Shown piece by piece: positions 36,016-44,869 of a DNA stretch of 64,000 nucleotides. How positions within the stretch are numbered: the first letter of the stretch is position 1; every line of letters begins with the position of its first letter. The position numbers and the translations under genes are program-made. This DNA comes from Halomonas sp. 1513 (GTDB lineage: Bacteria; Pseudomonadota; Gammaproteobacteria; Pseudomonadales; Halomonadaceae). The notes below the pieces were generated by a model. The model had not been told where the DNA came from. It was given only the letters and a program-made list of their open reading frames with translations, and made no database searches. The DNA lies in NCBI GenBank assembly GCA_001971685.1, contig CP019326.1, forward strand, positions 1,054,001 through 1,118,000. Direction: 5' to 3'.

Positions 36016-36993
36016 ATGACCTATCGCAGCGTCTGCTGCTGGCTGGCAGTGGCGGCCCTGGCGGCGCTGCCCGGGATGGCCGCCGCCGACGGCACCTTTA
36101 CCCTCAAAGTAGAAAACGACTTCCTGGCGAGCAGCGATGATGGCCACTTCACCAGCGGCGTCGAACTCAACTGGACCTTCGTCCCCGAGCCCGAGCACTG
36201 GAGCCAGCGGGTGGCCGCGCGCCTGCCCGATACGCTGATCGGCCAGGCCGACAGGGTGGCCTACCGGCTGATCCACCAGATCTATACGCCCGACGACATC
36301 GAGCAGCGCGGTCTGATCGAGGACGACCGACCCTATGCCGGGCTGGTGTTCGGCGGGGTATCGTTCTACGAGGACGTAGCGCGCGGAGGCTGGCGACAGG
36401 CCACCGACCTGCATCTCGACGGGGGCATGGTGGGGCGCTCGTCTCAGGCCGAGCGCATTCAGCGAGAGGCGCACCGCTTCTCACGCAGCGATCGTCCGCG
36501 GGGCTGGAACAACCAGCTTGCCGACGAGCCGATCGTCAACGCCACGCTGCGCCGCCAGTGGTGGCACGAGTCGCCGCTGGCAGGCAAGACCCTGGCCCAC
36601 GGCCCCAGCGCGGGGCTGGCAATGGGCAACCTCTATACCTACGCCAGTGGCGGCTACGCGGTACGCTTCGGCGATGATGCCGTGGGCATCCCCACGGTCA
36701 CGCCCAATCCGGGCGGTCGCCAGGCCTTCACCCAGCGCTCGGGCTTGCGCTGGTACCTTTTTGCCAGCGTCGAGGGCTACTACATGGCCCAAAACCTGAC
36801 TCTCGACGGCAACACCATCAAGAGCAGTCACTCGGTGGAGCGCCGAGAATGGGTCGGCGATCTGGTGGGCGGCGCGGCGCTGGCCTGGGACGCCTGGCAG
36901 TTGAGCTACACCGCGGTGCGGCGTAGCCATGAGTTCGAAGGCCAGACCAGCCACGACGTGTTCGGCGCCGTGACCCTGTCACGGGATTTTTGA
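36016..36993 (+). CDS. Lipid A deacylase LpxR family protein
   Basis: 325-residue outer-membrane barrel of the LpxR (DUF2219) family; LpxR removes the 3'-O-linked acyloxyacyl chains of lipid A. A signal peptide ends near AAA, residues 22-24. KVENDF holds the Asn and Asp expected in the active site, GHFTSGVELNW the Thr-containing strand, and REAHRF a candidate catalytic His. The C-terminus ends VTLSRDF. The ATG at 36016 follows AAGGATCGAG; an ATG at 35998 lacks a ribosome-binding site. Activity on lipid A is inferred from the family. Confidence 0.88.
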   Translation: MTYRSVCCWLAVAALAALPGMAAADGTFTLKVENDFLASSDDGHFTSGVELNWTFVPEPEHWSQRVAARLPDTLIGQADRVAYRLIHQIYTPDDIEQRGLIEDDRPYAGLVFGGVSFYEDVARGGWRQATDLHLDGGMVGRSSQAERIQREAHRFSRSDRPRGWNNQLADEPIVNATLRRQWWHESPLAGKTLAHGPSAGLAMGNLYTYASGGYAVRFGDDAVGIPTVTPNPGGRQAFTQRSGLRWYLFASVEGYYMAQNLTLDGNTIKSSHSVERREWVGDLVGGAALAWDAWQLSYTAVRRSHEFEGQTSHDVFGAVTLSRDF

Positions 36994-37050
36994 TCGCCTG
37001 CCTCGCTGGGCTATGATGGCCGACCTTTTTGTTTTGCCATGGAGCCTTTG

Positions 37051-37491
37051 ATGAGCTTTTACGTCTACCTGTCCGGCGAGATCCACACCGACTGGCGCGA
37101 TGAGATCCAGCGCGGTGCCGAAGCGTTGGGCCTCGACGTGGTATTCACCTCGGCGGTGACCGACCACGCCGCCAGCGATGCCGCCGGCGACCACCTCGGC
37201 GAAGAGAGCCGCCAGTTCTGGCGCGACCACAAGTCCTCCAAGGTCAACCTGATTCGTACCAAGACCCTGATCGAACAGAGCGACCTGGTGGTGGTGCGTT
37301 TCGGTGACCAGTACAAGCAATGGAACGCGGCCTTCGATGCCGGCTACTGCGCGGCGCTGGGCAAGCCCTACGTGACTCTGCACGGCGAGGACATCGTGCA
37401 TCCGCTCAAGGAGGTCGACGCCCAGGCGATGGCATGGGCCACCAGCACCGACCAGGTGGTCGAGATCCTGCGCTACGTGCTCAAGGCCTGA
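37051..37491 (+). CDS. YtoQ family protein
   Basis: 146-residue protein matching the YtoQ family along its whole length, with YVYLSGEIHTDWRDEI at the start and SDLVVVRFGDQYKQWNAAFD in the middle. The SGEIH start and the late DLVV segment recall nucleoside 2-deoxyribosyltransferase folds, but no enzymatic activity is established. The ATG at 37051 is preceded by TGGAGCC; an in-frame ATG at 37039 is unlikely. It is monocistronic and convergent with the 2OG oxygenase gene. Confidence 0.85.
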   Translation: MSFYVYLSGEIHTDWRDEIQRGAEALGLDVVFTSAVTDHAASDAAGDHLGEESRQFWRDHKSSKVNLIRTKTLIEQSDLVVVRFGDQYKQWNAAFDAGYCAALGKPYVTLHGEDIVHPLKEVDAQAMAWATSTDQVVEILRYVLKA

Positions 37492-37500
37492 GGCCAATAC

Positions 37501-38154
37501 CTACCTTGCCGGGTCGATCCGCCCGCCCAGTGAGGCGTTGCGTCGGAACCAGCCGGCGATGCTGGCCCGCGGCAAGCGGGTCGGCAGCACCTCGTGGGGC
37601 ACCGTCTCGGAGAGAAAGCAGGCGAAGGTGCCGGCTTCAGGGCGCACTCGAGCGACCTCTCGCTGCGAGTCCTGACTGGCGTAGATCGCCATCTCGCCGC
37701 CACCGTCGGTGGGCCACTCGGGGTTGAGGTAGAGCACCGTGGAGACCACGCGGTTGGCGCGGCCCTGGAAGCTGTCGACATGGGTCTTGTAGAAACTGCC
37801 CGGCGGGTAGTGGGCGAAGTGCGCCTCGAACTCGAACAGCCCCAGATAGAGTGCCTGATTGAGGCTCTGCTGCAGCTCGGCCATGGCCGCGAGGTAGCGG
37901 CGCTGGGCCAGGCTCTGGCGGTCGAGCCAGTGGATGGCGTCGCCGCGCACGTCGCGGCGCAGGTGGTGCTCGCTGCCGCGGCCGATACCGGCGGCAGCCA
38001 GGGCGTCGAGTTCGGCAAGCTGACTGACCTCGGCGAACAGCGCCTGGCACAGCTCGGCGTCGATGAACTCCTCGCCCACGAACCAGCCCTGGGCGACCAG
38101 GGCATCGACCAGCGCTGCCAGCCGCTGCGGGTCGAAGGCGGGCGAGGCGCTCAT
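37501..38154 (-). CDS. 2-oxoglutarate/Fe(II)-dependent oxygenase
   Basis: 217-residue double-stranded beta-helix oxygenase of the P4H-like type. The iron triad is His and Asp in THVDSFQG and His in TVPHEVLPT; the 2OG-binding Arg lies in RASIAGWFRRN. LYLNPEWPTDGGGEMAIY is the conserved core strand. It may hydroxylate a protein Pro or other residue (related PiuC/EGL-9-like oxygenases do), but the target is unknown. It starts 7 bp after the stop of a small membrane-anchored protein gene and shares its operon with a NUDIX gene. Confidence 0.9.
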   Translation of the reverse strand: MSASPAFDPQRLAALVDALVAQGWFVGEEFIDAELCQALFAEVSQLAELDALAAAGIGRGSEHHLRRDVRGDAIHWLDRQSLAQRRYLAAMAELQQSLNQALYLGLFEFEAHFAHYPPGSFYKTHVDSFQGRANRVVSTVLYLNPEWPTDGGGEMAIYASQDSQREVARVRPEAGTFACFLSETVPHEVLPTRLPRASIAGWFRRNASLGGRIDPAR

Positions 38155-38161
38155 GGCGTCT

Positions 38162-38494
38162 TCACTCCGGGAAACCGTGGGCGCGGGCGCGGGCCAGCAT
38201 CACGCCCTTCTTGTTGCCATAGGCCTTGAGCTGGGCCTGAGTGACATGCACGCAGTAGGCCTGTCCCTGGCGGGTAGCCATGCCGGCAAACTCCTCGCGG
38301 GCGGCCTGGTAGGCCTGCTCGGCCTGCTCCCGAGTGACGACCAGGTCGTCGTCGCCGGGATTGCCGTCAATCACTTCCTGAAGGTTCTGCAGATAGAGGG
38401 CGCAGCGCATCAGTTGAAAGCCCTTGGCCTTGGTACGCATGAAGAACCACACCAGCAGGGCGGCAATGGCGAGACTAATGAGAACGACTTGCAT
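38162..38494 (-). CDS. Small protein with N-terminal membrane anchor, hypothetical
   Basis: 110 residues beginning VVLISLAIAALLVWFFM, a single hydrophobic anchor, followed by a soluble acidic/helical part with Cys31 and Cys82 and a C-terminal KAYGNKKGVMLARARAHG. No known domain recognised. The ATG at 38494 is 8 bp after the NUDIX stop, and the stop is 7 bp before the oxygenase start, so all three are probably cotranscribed. The frame is open further upstream into the NUDIX gene, but that part reads as a shadow. Confidence 0.7.
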   Translation of the reverse strand: MQVVLISLAIAALLVWFFMRTKAKGFQLMRCALYLQNLQEVIDGNPGDDDLVVTREQAEQAYQAAREEFAGMATRQGQAYCVHVTQAQLKAYGNKKGVMLARARAHGFPE

Positions 38495-38502
38495 GATACG
38501 GC

Positions 38503-39177
38503 TCAATCTTGTCGGGAGTGGGTGTTGGGTACGGTTTGTCGTGGTCCGCGGCGCGGCGGGCGATGGCGAAGCGGGCCGCCCTCGGGGGCGCGATCGAGGC
38601 TCACCGGGCAGCCGAACCCCTCGCTGAGCAGCTCCACCAGCATCATTGCCGAGAGCCCCCAGATCACCTGGCCCTGGGCCTGATAGCTGGGCACGTAGTA
38701 GGGACGGCCATCGACGGTGATCACGTCGGTGTGGCTGCGGCAGTCGTCGAGAAACAGCGCCAGCGGCACCTCGAAGATCGCGTCGAGCTCGCTGGGGTCC
38801 GGGGTCAGCGGCAGATCCGGCGGGATCAGCCCCACGTAGGGGGTGACCTTGAGGCCGTGCAGCGAGACCACCTCGCTGAGCTGGCCAAGCAGCTCGACTC
38901 GCGAAGGAGGCAGGGCGATCTCCTCCTCGGACTCGCGCAGCGCGGTCTCCAGCAGGTCGCGGTCGTGGGCCTCGCGCTTGCCGCCGGGAAACGCCACCTG
39001 GCCGCGATGGGTGTTGAGGTGGTCGGCGCGGCGGGTGAACAGCAGCGTCGGCTCTTGCCGGGTCACGATCGGGATCAGCACCGCGGCCTCGGGCATGGCG
39101 AGTGTCAGGCGTTGAGGGCGGTGTGCTTGCAGGCGCTCGCGCAGTTTCTCTAACATGGGGTATCCGCTGGGTTTCAT
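38503..39177 (-). CDS. NUDIX hydrolase, CoA pyrophosphatase (NudL-like)
   Basis: 224-residue NUDIX enzyme that probably cleaves CoA or acyl-CoA to 4'-phosphopantetheine and 3',5'-ADP. RADHLNTHRGQVAFPGGKRE followed by ETALRESEEEIAL gives the Nudix box with the CoA-specific upstream NuCoA-like element. The start is at 39177 with GGGAG upstream at slightly long spacing; an in-frame ATG at 39156 is equally plausible. First gene of the three-gene leftward operon. Confidence 0.88.
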   Translation of the reverse strand: MKPSGYPMLEKLRERLQAHRPQRLTLAMPEAAVLIPIVTRQEPTLLFTRRADHLNTHRGQVAFPGGKREAHDRDLLETALRESEEEIALPPSRVELLGQLSEVVSLHGLKVTPYVGLIPPDLPLTPDPSELDAIFEVPLALFLDDCRSHTDVITVDGRPYYVPSYQAQGQVIWGLSAMMLVELLSEGFGCPVSLDRAPEGGPLRHRPPRRGPRQTVPNTHSRQD

Positions 39178-39242
39178 GTGTTGTACCCAGCTCCCGCACA
39201 GGCGTCAAGACGCGCTCCGCCCCTGCGCCATGAAGGAGAGCC

Positions 39243-39800
39243 ATGAACTTCTGCAGCCACTGCGGCGAGACCGTCCGCTTCGCGATTCCCGACGGCGACG
39301 ACCGACCGCGCTACCTGTGCGACGCCTGCGGCACCATCCATTACCAGAATCCGCGCATCGTCGCCGGTACCCTGCCGGTGATCGGCAGCAAGGTGCTGCT
39401 ATGCCGCCGCGCGATTTCGCCGCGCAAGGGCTTCTGGACGCTGCCGGCGGGTTACATGGAGAACGCCGAGACCACCGTCGAGGCGGCCGCCCGCGAGACC
39501 CGCGAGGAGGCCTGCGCCGAGGTGGCCATCCATGGCCTCTATACGCTGATCAACCTGCCGCATATCAACCAGGTCTACATGATGTTCCGCGCTGACCTCG
39601 AGGGCGGCTTCGACGCCGGCCCGGAGAGCCTCGAGGTGGCGCTGTTCGAGGAGCACGAGATCCCCTGGGACGAGCTGGCCTTCCCGACCATCGAGCGCAC
39701 CCTGCGCCACTTCTATAGTGACCGCCGCGACGGCGTCTATCCGCTGCATATCAGCGACGTCACTGCCGAGGATCGCGAGCGCTACTTCGGTTCGGCCTGA
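39243..39800 (+). CDS. NUDIX hydrolase with N-terminal zinc ribbon
   Basis: 185-residue NUDIX protein. The N-terminal zinc ribbon has FCSHCGETV and YLCDACGTIHYQNPRIV, a NudC-like element. The Nudix box GYMENAETTVEAAARETREEA is complete. These stand-alone proteins are annotated as ADP-ribose or NAD-type pyrophosphatases; exact substrate uncertain. AAGGAGAGCC precedes the ATG. It is convergent with the ureohydrolase gene, ending 13 bp from its stop. Confidence 0.9.
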   Translation: MNFCSHCGETVRFAIPDGDDRPRYLCDACGTIHYQNPRIVAGTLPVIGSKVLLCRRAISPRKGFWTLPAGYMENAETTVEAAARETREEACAEVAIHGLYTLINLPHINQVYMMFRADLEGGFDAGPESLEVALFEEHEIPWDELAFPTIERTLRHFYSDRRDGVYPLHISDVTAEDRERYFGSA

Positions 39801-39813
39801 CAGGCCGACACGC

Positions 39814-40794
39814 TCAGGCCGTTGCCCGCTGTTCGGCGAGCAGGCACAGCAGCTCATACATCAGGGTGGCGCCGAGCAGAGCAGTATTGCCGGTGGGATC
39901 GAACGGCGGCGCTACCTCCACCACGTCGGCACCGATCAGTGGCAGGCCGCGAAAGCCGCGCACCAGCTGCAGCGCCTGCAGGCTGGTCAGCCCGCCGACC
40001 TCCGGCGTGCCGGTGCCCGGGGCGAAGTCCGGGTCGACGCTGTCGATATCGAACGACAGATACACCGGGCCATCACCCACCACCCGCCGGGCCTCGGCGA
40101 CCACCGCCTCGATGCCCAGCGCGTCGACCTCCTCCATGAACATCACCCGCATCCCCGTGGCATCCGAGTAGTCCCAGCCCTGGGCGGTGTTCTGGGCGCC
40201 GCGGATGCCGATCTGCACGGTGCGGGTGGGATCGATCAGGCCTGCCTCGCAGGCCAGCCGGAAGGGGCCGCCGTGGTGGAATTTCGAGCCCTGGAACTCG
40301 TCCCAGGTGTCGGTGTGGGCATCGATATGGATCAGCCCCACCGGCGCGTCGCCGGCCAGGCCGCGCAGGATCGGGTAGGTCACCGAGTGGTCGCCGCCGG
40401 CGCTGAGCGGGAGCACCCCGGCCTGGTGGATGGCGCGGTAGTGGGCGGCGATATCATCGGAGACCCGCTCGAGGTCGTAGATCGATGAGAAGCGCACGTC
40501 ACCGATGTCGGCGATGCGCGCCTGGTCGAAAGGGTCCTGGCGGGTCACGTGGTGGATGCTGCGCATCAGGCTCGACTGGTTGCGCATCTCGCGCGGACCC
40601 AGGCGGGCGCCGGGACGGTTGCTGACGCCACCGTCGAAAGGAATGCCGACCAGGGCGATATCCAGATCATCGAGGCGCTCGGCCAGCGGCGCGCGCAGAA
40701 AGGTGGCGATCTCGCGGTAGCGCGGCTCGAGGTGCGGGGCGTAGCTCTCACCGGTGGCGGCGTTGCGGCGGGTGGCGTCGGTCGGGCTTGTCAT
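39814..40794 (-). CDS. Ureohydrolase, agmatinase-like (guanidino-compound hydrolase)
   Basis: 326-residue binuclear-metal ureohydrolase of the agmatinase/guanidinobutyrase/guanidinopropionase type; it releases urea from a guanidino compound. All three metal motifs are intact: GGDHSV, HIDAHTDTW and SFDIDSVDP. IGIRGAQNTAQGWDYS is the substrate-loop region. AAGGAGCCCGC precedes the ATG. It follows a DUF1989 gene and an ABC transporter operon in the same direction, suggesting catabolism of an imported guanidino compound rather than polyamine synthesis. The true substrate could be agmatine, guanidinobutyrate, guanidinopropionate or guanidine. Confidence 0.9.
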   Translation of the reverse strand: MTSPTDATRRNAATGESYAPHLEPRYREIATFLRAPLAERLDDLDIALVGIPFDGGVSNRPGARLGPREMRNQSSLMRSIHHVTRQDPFDQARIADIGDVRFSSIYDLERVSDDIAAHYRAIHQAGVLPLSAGGDHSVTYPILRGLAGDAPVGLIHIDAHTDTWDEFQGSKFHHGGPFRLACEAGLIDPTRTVQIGIRGAQNTAQGWDYSDATGMRVMFMEEVDALGIEAVVAEARRVVGDGPVYLSFDIDSVDPDFAPGTGTPEVGGLTSLQALQLVRGFRGLPLIGADVVEVAPPFDPTGNTALLGATLMYELLCLLAEQRATA

Positions 40795-40859
40795 GCGGGC
40801 TCCTTGCTGGAGAGGGTCAGGCGCAGAGGCGCGCCAGGCTGGCGCCCAGCGGCGTCTCC

Positions 40860-41579
40860 TCACGCGTGGACGTCGAAGTGCACCTCGACGGGGACACAGT
40901 CCTCGCCGTTGATCGGAATGATGTCCTGGGGGCAGGACGACATGACGACGATGCAGTCCATCTCGGCGCGCAGCTCGACGTAGTCGCCGGGCTTGGAGAC
41001 CGGTGGACACCAGTCGACCTTCATCTGCGCGTTGACCGGGATGTTCATCCACAGGTTGAGCGGCTGCGGCACCTCCGGGGCATCGATGCCGATCGCCTTG
41101 AGCGCCAGGCGCAGGTTGTCGGCGCAGTTGTCATGATAGCCCTCGACGCCGAGTGTCATGTAGCGAAACAGGTCGCAGGCCGCCATCAGGGTGTCGTGGA
41201 TGCCCGGTGAGGTGTCGGCGGTGAGGGTCATGATCGGACGGCGGCGGTTGCTCATCAGCGGGTCGCCGACCTGGGGGATCAGCCCGCTGAGCCAGGCGCG
41301 GCCGTGCTCCCAGGACATGAATTCGTTGAGATTGTCGCTGCTGAAGGCCCAGGTATCGCAGACCTGAGTGCCGTGGGTATTGATGATGCGGATGGTCTGG
41401 CCCTTCTTTAGGCGTACCGCGCGGCCGCCGCGCGCGGCGACCTCGTAGCGTTCGCCGAGCACCGGGGTGCCGTCGGCGGAGATCGGCGTCTCGAGGGTAT
41501 GATTGTGGCCGCAGGGTTCGCTGTTGCGGCGCGGCAGCTGCTCGATGCGGGCGTGGTCGAAGGTTGGCTTGCTGCTCAT
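40860..41579 (-). CDS. DUF1989 / urea carboxylase-associated family protein
   Basis: 239-residue protein of the DUF1989 family (urea amidolyase-associated; CgmA and CgmB of carboxyguanidine deiminase belong here). The sequence opens with a RRNSEPCGHNHTLETP leader, contains VRLKKGQTIRIINTHGTQVCD, and has candidate metal ligands in HDTLMAACD and GYHDNCADN plus a late SSCPQDIIPING. It stands between the ureohydrolase (65-bp gap) and the ABC ATPase (42 bp). Only one DUF1989 gene is present, unlike the two of urea carboxylase clusters, and no carboxylase gene lies here. Function by analogy only. Confidence 0.85.
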   Translation of the reverse strand: MSSKPTFDHARIEQLPRRNSEPCGHNHTLETPISADGTPVLGERYEVAARGGRAVRLKKGQTIRIINTHGTQVCDTWAFSSDNLNEFMSWEHGRAWLSGLIPQVGDPLMSNRRRPIMTLTADTSPGIHDTLMAACDLFRYMTLGVEGYHDNCADNLRLALKAIGIDAPEVPQPLNLWMNIPVNAQMKVDWCPPVSKPGDYVELRAEMDCIVVMSSCPQDIIPINGEDCVPVEVHFDVHA

Positions 41580-41621
41580 GGTGTTCTCCTTGTGGTGATG
41601 GGTCAGCTCTGAGCTGGGATG

Positions 41622-42438
<817 letters not shown>

Positions 42439-42452
<14 letters not shown>

Positions 42453-43137
42453 GGGCGGTGTCTCCTGGTTGGGCGATGTGGCGCGGCTGGCGGTCGGCCA
42501 GACGCTTCTCCAGGGCATAGCCGCCGCGGGCGATCAATTCGATGATCATCCAGTAGAGCAGGGCGACGGCCAGGTAGGGCTCGATCACGTTGAAGGTCTG
42601 GTTGACGATGGTGGTGGCATTTTTGGTCAGGTCGTCCACCGAGATGATCGAGATCAGCGCCGACTCCTTGACCAGGATGATCAACTGGTTGGTGCCCGGC
42701 GGCACGATCAGGCGCAGCATCTGCGGGATCTGGATGCGGGTCAGTGCGTGCCAGGGCGAGATGCCGAGCATGCGTGCTGCCTCGAGCTGGCCCTTGGGGA
42801 TCGACTTGAAGCCGCCGCGGTAGATTTCGGCGAAGTAGCCGGCGCCGTAGAGGCCGATACCGGTGACGCCGGCGATCTCGGCATCGAGGCGTAGGCCGAT
42901 GCTGGGGCCGCCGTAGTAGAGCAGAAACAGCAGCACCAGCAGCGGCGTGCCGCGGCATATCTCCACGTAGCAGGCTACCGGGTAGCCGAACAGGCGCGGG
43001 CTCGAGAGTCTCAGCGCGGCCAGCACCAGGCCCAGCGAGAGCGCCATCAGGCAGCCCAGGAAACAGATCCAGACGGTGTTCCACAGGCCTTGCAGGATCA
43101 GTTCGCGGGTCTCCCACAGCAGGGCAAGATCGAACAT
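42439..43137 (-). CDS. Amino acid-type ABC transporter permease 2
   Basis: 232-residue inner-membrane permease of the HisM/GlnP family with about five helices. The N-terminal [17 protein letters not shown] is typical; [16 protein letters not shown] and the cytoplasmic EAA loop [20 protein letters not shown] are intact. It lies 23 bp after the first permease gene and overlaps the ATPase gene. Two different permeases suggest a heterodimeric channel. Confidence 0.94.
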
Positions 43138-43160
43138 GACGATAGCTCCTCGGGGTGTGC

Positions 43161-43817
43161 CTATTCGGTGGCCAGGCCGCCGGCCATGCGGCGTTCCAGA
43201 TGGGCGCTGATTTGCGCTAGCAGCAGATTGACCGCCAGGTAGAGGAAGGCCGCGGCGAGATAGGTCTCGAGGGGTTGAAAGGTGCGCGAGGCGATCTGCT
43301 CACTGACGCGCATCAGCTCTGTGACGGCGATCACCGAGATCAGCGACGAGTTCTTGAGAATGGTGATGATCTCGTTGGTCAGCGGCGGCAGGGTGAGGCG
43401 GAACACCTGCGGCATGACGATGCGCCGCCGCGTCTGCCAGGCCGAGATGCCGGCCATGCGCGCGGCCTCGACCTGTCCGGCGTGGATATGCGCGATACCG
43501 CTGCGAAATATCTCTGCCTGGAAGGCGGTGGTGTTCAGCGTCAGGGTCAGGATGGCGGCGGTGATCGGCGCCACTTCGATACCCACTTCCGGCAGCAGGT
43601 AGTAGACCAGCAGCAGCTGCAGCAGGATCGGCGTGCCGCGCCAGAAGCTACGGTACAGGCCGCAGGGCCAGCGTAACCAGCGGTGGCGGCTGGTCAGGCC
43701 GAAGGCCAGCAGCACGCCGCATACCAACCCCAGGGCGATGGCCGAGAGCGACACCACCAGGGTGGTGGTCAGGCCCTTGATCAGTACCGGGTAGTGAGTG
43801 AGCAGGATCTCGAACAT
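43161..43817 (-). CDS. Amino acid-type ABC transporter permease 1
   Basis: 218-residue permease of the same family as its neighbour: LIKGLTTTLVVSLSAIALG at the start, FWRGTPILLQLLLVYY, and the EAA loop EAARMAGISAWQTRRRIVMP. It follows the binding-protein gene after a 67-bp gap that contains a strong hairpin. Together with the second permease it forms the membrane channel. Confidence 0.94.
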   Translation of the reverse strand: MFEILLTHYPVLIKGLTTTLVVSLSAIALGLVCGVLLAFGLTSRHRWLRWPCGLYRSFWRGTPILLQLLLVYYLLPEVGIEVAPITAAILTLTLNTTAFQAEIFRSGIAHIHAGQVEAARMAGISAWQTRRRIVMPQVFRLTLPPLTNEIITILKNSSLISVIAVTELMRVSEQIASRTFQPLETYLAAAFLYLAVNLLLAQISAHLERRMAGGLATE

Positions 43818-43848
43818 GGAGCACCTTATCGGTCAAACCCGACAGACT

Positions 43849-43878
43849 CCCGGGAGCGGCCCACGGCCGCTCCTCGGG
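43849..43878 (-). promoter_or_regulatory. Intercistronic hairpin between binding protein and permease 1
   Basis: GGAGCGGCC (43853-43861), loop CAC, GGCCGCTCC (43865-43873) form a perfect 9-bp GC stem. Outer CCCG (43849-43852) and CGGG (43875-43878) extend it by four pairs past a single bulged T. It is 6 bp after the binding-protein stop and has no T-run, fitting 3'-end protection or partial termination that favours binding-protein expression. Confidence 0.6.
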
Positions 43879-43884
43879 TCGCGA

Positions 43885-44715
43885 TTACTCAGCGGCGGGC
43901 AGTTCCAGAGGGACGTCCATGGGCGCACCAAACCATTTTTCCTGCAGCTCGTTCAGGGTGCCGTCTTCATTGAGACGCCGGATCTGCTCATCCATGAAGG
44001 CGTTGAGCGAGGCGCTCTCATCGTCGCGACGCCCTGCCCAAGTGAAGTAGACCGGCTCACCGAAGGTGCCGACTACCTCGAACACGTCGGGGCGGGTGCG
44101 CTCGGCCTCGAGCAGGTTGGGCAGGCTGTTGATCACCACGTCGACGCGACCGGTGCCTAGGTCGGCGTAGGCCTCGTCGACGCCGGTGTAGGTGCGAATG
44201 TCGGCGAGCGGCGTGCCGGCCTCCTCGAGCTCGGCGGCCAGCGCCTCCAGCGCTTCGAGCTGAGCCGAACCGGCCTGGGCGGCGGCAACCTTGCCGCCGA
44301 TATCCTCCGGTGAGCCGATCTCGTCTTCGCCGGCGCGCTTGAGGATCGCCATGGTAGCGTCGGCGATGGGCGCGCTGAGGTGGTAGCGCTGCATGCGCTC
44401 GGGGGTGGCGGTGACCGAGGTGATCACGTAGTCGAAGCGCTCACGCTCGAGCCCAGGCAGGATCCCCTGCCACGGCAGGTCCATGCGAATCAGTTCCACG
44501 CCCTCAAGCTCAGGCATGATGTATTCCATGAGGTCTGCTGAGTAGCCGACGATCTCGCCATCTTCAATGAACTCATGGGGGGCGTAACGTGCTTCGGTGC
44601 CTACCGTGAAGACGCCGTCAGATTTGATGCTTTCCAGCAGGTCAGCGTTAGCGCTGCCCGCCATCAAGCCGGTGCTCAACAGTAGGCCTGCGGTGATGGA
44701 TGCTGTGCGATTCAT
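43885..44715 (-). CDS. Polar amino acid-type ABC transporter substrate-binding protein
   Basis: 276-residue periplasmic binding protein (cluster 3, SBP_bac_3 type). A signal peptide ends at ANA, residue 24. ESIKSDGVFTVGTEARYAP and LPWQGILPGLERERFDYVIT are typical lobes, and AYADLGTGRVDVVINSLP the hinge region. The mature protein is very acidic, consistent with a halophilic periplasm. First gene of the six-gene leftward operon (binding protein, two permeases, ATPase, DUF1989, ureohydrolase). Ligand presumably a guanidino or cationic amino-acid-like compound, by context only. Confidence 0.93.
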   Translation of the reverse strand: MNRTASITAGLLLSTGLMAGSANADLLESIKSDGVFTVGTEARYAPHEFIEDGEIVGYSADLMEYIMPELEGVELIRMDLPWQGILPGLERERFDYVITSVTATPERMQRYHLSAPIADATMAILKRAGEDEIGSPEDIGGKVAAAQAGSAQLEALEALAAELEEAGTPLADIRTYTGVDEAYADLGTGRVDVVINSLPNLLEAERTRPDVFEVVGTFGEPVYFTWAGRRDDESASLNAFMDEQIRRLNEDGTLNELQEKWFGAPMDVPLELPAAE

Positions 44716-44823
44716 GAAGTGACCCTCTTGTTGTTGATGGTCGTCGGCGCTGCCGGGGCAGCGAGTCGGGGAGTACGACTTGAGTTAAGCAGAGGATTCA
44801 CAGCAGGAAAATTGCTATCTTTC

Positions 44824-44851
44824 GATGTATGAACCCATATTTTTGATGTAT
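44824..44851. promoter_or_regulatory. Direct repeat in the ABC operon-lysR divergent gap
   Basis: GATGTAT occurs at 44824-44830 and 44845-44851, exactly 21 bp apart (two helical turns), just before the LysR start at 44870. A candidate LysR binding site controlling the divergent ABC operon. Confidence 0.4.
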
Positions 44852-44869
44852 TGCGCACTAAGGTAGGGC

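Noticed and set aside
40825..40850. Short GCGCCA/TGGCGC hairpin between the DUF1989 and ureohydrolase genes.
   Set aside because: Only 6 bp in very GC-rich sequence; expected often by chance.
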